Source: Petrolisthes cinctipes
Taxonomy: Eukaryota > Arthropoda > Malacostraca > Decapoda > Porcellanidae
Assembly: GCA_033782935.1 (NCBI GenBank)
Contig: JAWQEG010002482.1
Coordinates: 69,501-133,500 of the forward strand
DNA: 64,000 nt
Direction of reading: 5' to 3'
Part shown: piece after piece, positions 61,985 to 64,000 of the stretch
Position numbering within the stretch: position 1 is the first letter of the stretch
Layout: every line of letters starts with the position of its first letter
Position numbers and translations under genes: made by a program
Notes under the pieces: model-generated
Told to the model about the DNA's origin: nothing
Databases searched by the model: none
Seen by the model: only the letters and a program-made list of their open reading frames with translations

Positions 61985-62201
61985 CAGTTGGCCTCAGGAA
62001 TTTATACACAGAGCGTCGATTAAATGGGGTCTTTATACTGCACATACTGTAGGCATTGTTCTGCTGACTGATTCAAGTATTAACCAGATAACATTACTAG
62101 AAAAGTTTGGTGTTAGGAAATTAATGTACTGTACTCAATTTTCTAGTTGTTATGAACCCCTTGATGTCACAGTGGTGTATATGAATTCCAGAGTCCAACT
62201 G
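61985..62201. mobile_element. Family D2 MITE, copy 1
   Basis: TA-flanked, ends CAGTTGGCCTCAGGAATT and GAATTCCAGAGTCCAACTG. It is homologous along its length, in inverted orientation, to 63550-63770. Confidence 0.75.
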
Positions 62202-63549
62202 TACATTGCTGGTGTATAACAAACTGCTCATCAATATCAGGCCGGTCAATACAGTACTGTACTGTACAGTAGGCCCTCAATATACAATGAATAAATTTAT
62301 CACATATATCCTTTTAACACAGGCTCAGTAAATCATACATTAGTTTGTATGGTAATGAATATCAGAGGCCTGGGAAAACACACACACACACACATATATA
62401 TCCTTGTAACACATGCTCAATAAATCACACATTAGTGTGTATGGTAATGAATAACAGAAGCCTGGGAAAACAAACATTTGGTGGTCTTCAATGAGGGACT
62501 GAGTGTAAAATGAAGAAATGGTGGATACAAGTATTTATTTACTATACTGTACTGTATATCCAGGGTCTACAGAAGGATTCTGTTATAGTGTAATAGCATT
62601 TTTAAGAAGTATGGTATATAATGTCCATTTTTATGCTGGTACGGTAATAAAGTGGATAATGTATTATACTTTTGTAACATTGGAGTGCCTTGATTCCTTC
62701 AAAGTACGCCAGGAAACAAGACCAGATAATGAATAATATTGAGGCTTCTTGTTGCCTGGAATAGTTTGGAGGAACCAGTTGCTCCAGATTTACCACCAGC
62801 ACTTAATAAAGAGAGATTCTCTTGTTGGTGAATTGGAAGGTCTCTAATTCCTCCAAACTATGCCATGAAAAAACAGATCCCTTATTATCACCATTGAGGG
62901 TGTCTGTTTTATGGCATCATTAGGAGGAAGCAATAGTCATCCAAAGTTGCTAACAAGACAATCTCCAATTAAAAATATATAAAGGTCCACATACATACAT
63001 ACATACATATCAAAACATACCTGCATGTAGAGGTAATTTCATAGTACATGGGTTCTCCTGTCAGGACTTTGAATCATAATTAAGAGGTTAATACACTCTT
63101 GCTTACATTGGAGTGCCTTGATTCAGAAATGACATCCATATTCCACAAACTGCATCTACAAACTATAGTAGATGTAATTAGAAGGCACTGAGTAGAGCAC
63201 AAACACCTACCAAGGCCACTGTATTCTAGGTAACCAAATACCTGGATATACAATGAATAAATACTTGTATCCACCATTTCTTCATTTTTAACTCAGTCAC
63301 TCATTGATGACCACCAAATGTTTGTTTTCCCAGGCTTCTGTTAAAAGGATATATGTGATAAATTTATTCATTTTCATATTGAGGGCCTACAGCACTATCC
63401 CCCTAAGCAAGTATGAAAGCAGTATCTCATCTGTTTGTGACTGTACATACTGTATTATATACTGTACTATATTGTGTTTCAGTTTTCCAGTGCCTCAAAT
63501 TCATGAAAATTATAGTTCATCCTGGTTTAATGTGTGTCAGTCAAATGTA

Positions 63550-63770
63550 CAGTCAGCTTCAGGAATTCATATACTCCACTGTGATATCAAGGGTTCGTAA
63601 CAACTAAAAATTTTAGTACAGGGCAATAATTTCCTTACACCAAACTTTTCTAGTAATATTATTTGGCTAATACTGTACTTGAATCATTCAGCAGAACATT
63701 GCCAACTGTATGTGCAGAATAAAGACTCCTTTTAACCAATGTTCTGAGTGTGAATTCCTGAGGCAGACTG
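63550..63770. mobile_element. Family D2 MITE, copy 2 (inverted)
   Basis: TA-flanked, ends CAGTCAGCTTCAGGAATTC and GAATTCCTGAGGCAGACTG. It shares internal blocks such as ACTAGAAAAGTTTGGTGT with copy 1. Confidence 0.75.
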
Positions 63771-64000
63771 TACACTCCATAAAAGATTATTGGTCATCCC
63801 CTTGCTCTGATATTCTTATCAACATATTGGAGAAGGGGCGGTAAAAGCCTGCAAAGCGAGCAAGGGGGCGTCCAAAGGTATTATCACACACAAATATCCT
63901 CTAGGTTGATAAAATTATACAACCATATTTCAACATACTGTACAGTAATTATAAGATAATGTTAAAAATTGTGCATTGATGTTTTATGATATTAAGAAAT
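63771..64000. other. Right edge, no feature seen
   Basis: A short GC-richer patch (GGAGAAGGGGCGG, 63830-63875) then AT-rich sequence. I recognise neither gene nor repeat. Confidence 0.4.

Overview
This is a gene-poor, repeat-dense piece of an animal nuclear genome. Spliced genes with GT-AG introns, roughly 36% GC, a trehalose/sugar transporter and interstitial AACCT (TTAGG) repeats point to an arthropod. The many AACCT-type and microsatellite tracts would suit a crustacean, but that is inference. About 9 kb of 64 kb is coding. Most of the rest is DNA-transposon debris, LINE fragments and simple repeats. All gene models were joined by hand from splice signals and reading-phase continuity; no transcript data were available.

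Layout. (1) 1-7427, minus: 5' part of a kinesin-6 (KIF20-like) gene that runs off the left edge, with a candidate CCAAT/CHR promoter near 8.95 kb. (2) 9.5-11.3 kb: long polypyrimidine blocks and a LINE reverse-transcriptase scrap. (3) 12.18-14.01 kb, plus: a terminal EF-hand exon resembling CALML4, then two phase-compatible exons of an unrecognised protein beside three tandem exon-like repeats. (4) 14.16-15.12 kb: an unusual CpG-richer block that could be an LTR or a promoter. (5) 16691-41818, minus: a complete 26-exon BLM/RecQ helicase gene coding 1728 residues. Its introns hold a hAT element with an 8-bp target duplication, a palindromic foldback, LINE fragments and a broken proprotein-convertase sequence. 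(6) 45816-54034, plus: a complete 10-exon Tret1-like sugar transporter, 528 residues. (7) 54191-55557: a Tigger/pogo-like element inserted into another MITE. (8) 56755-57678, minus: an intronless-CDS CPPED1-type phosphatase. (9) 58-64 kb: clustered GGTTAGGTCC-rich repeats, one unique patch with two E-boxes, and more MITEs.

BLM (recombination and fork repair) and KIF20 (mitosis/cytokinesis) are cell-cycle genes. The transporter and phosphatase are unrelated to them; nothing suggests co-regulation. The strongest novelties are the BLM N-terminus (two different tandem peptide repeats, an 11-residue duplicated microexon, a decayed exon-7 duplicate), repeated copies of the BLM exon-25/intron junction, several cleanly nested transposon insertions, and two related TTAA-flanked hairpin MITE families with about twenty copies.
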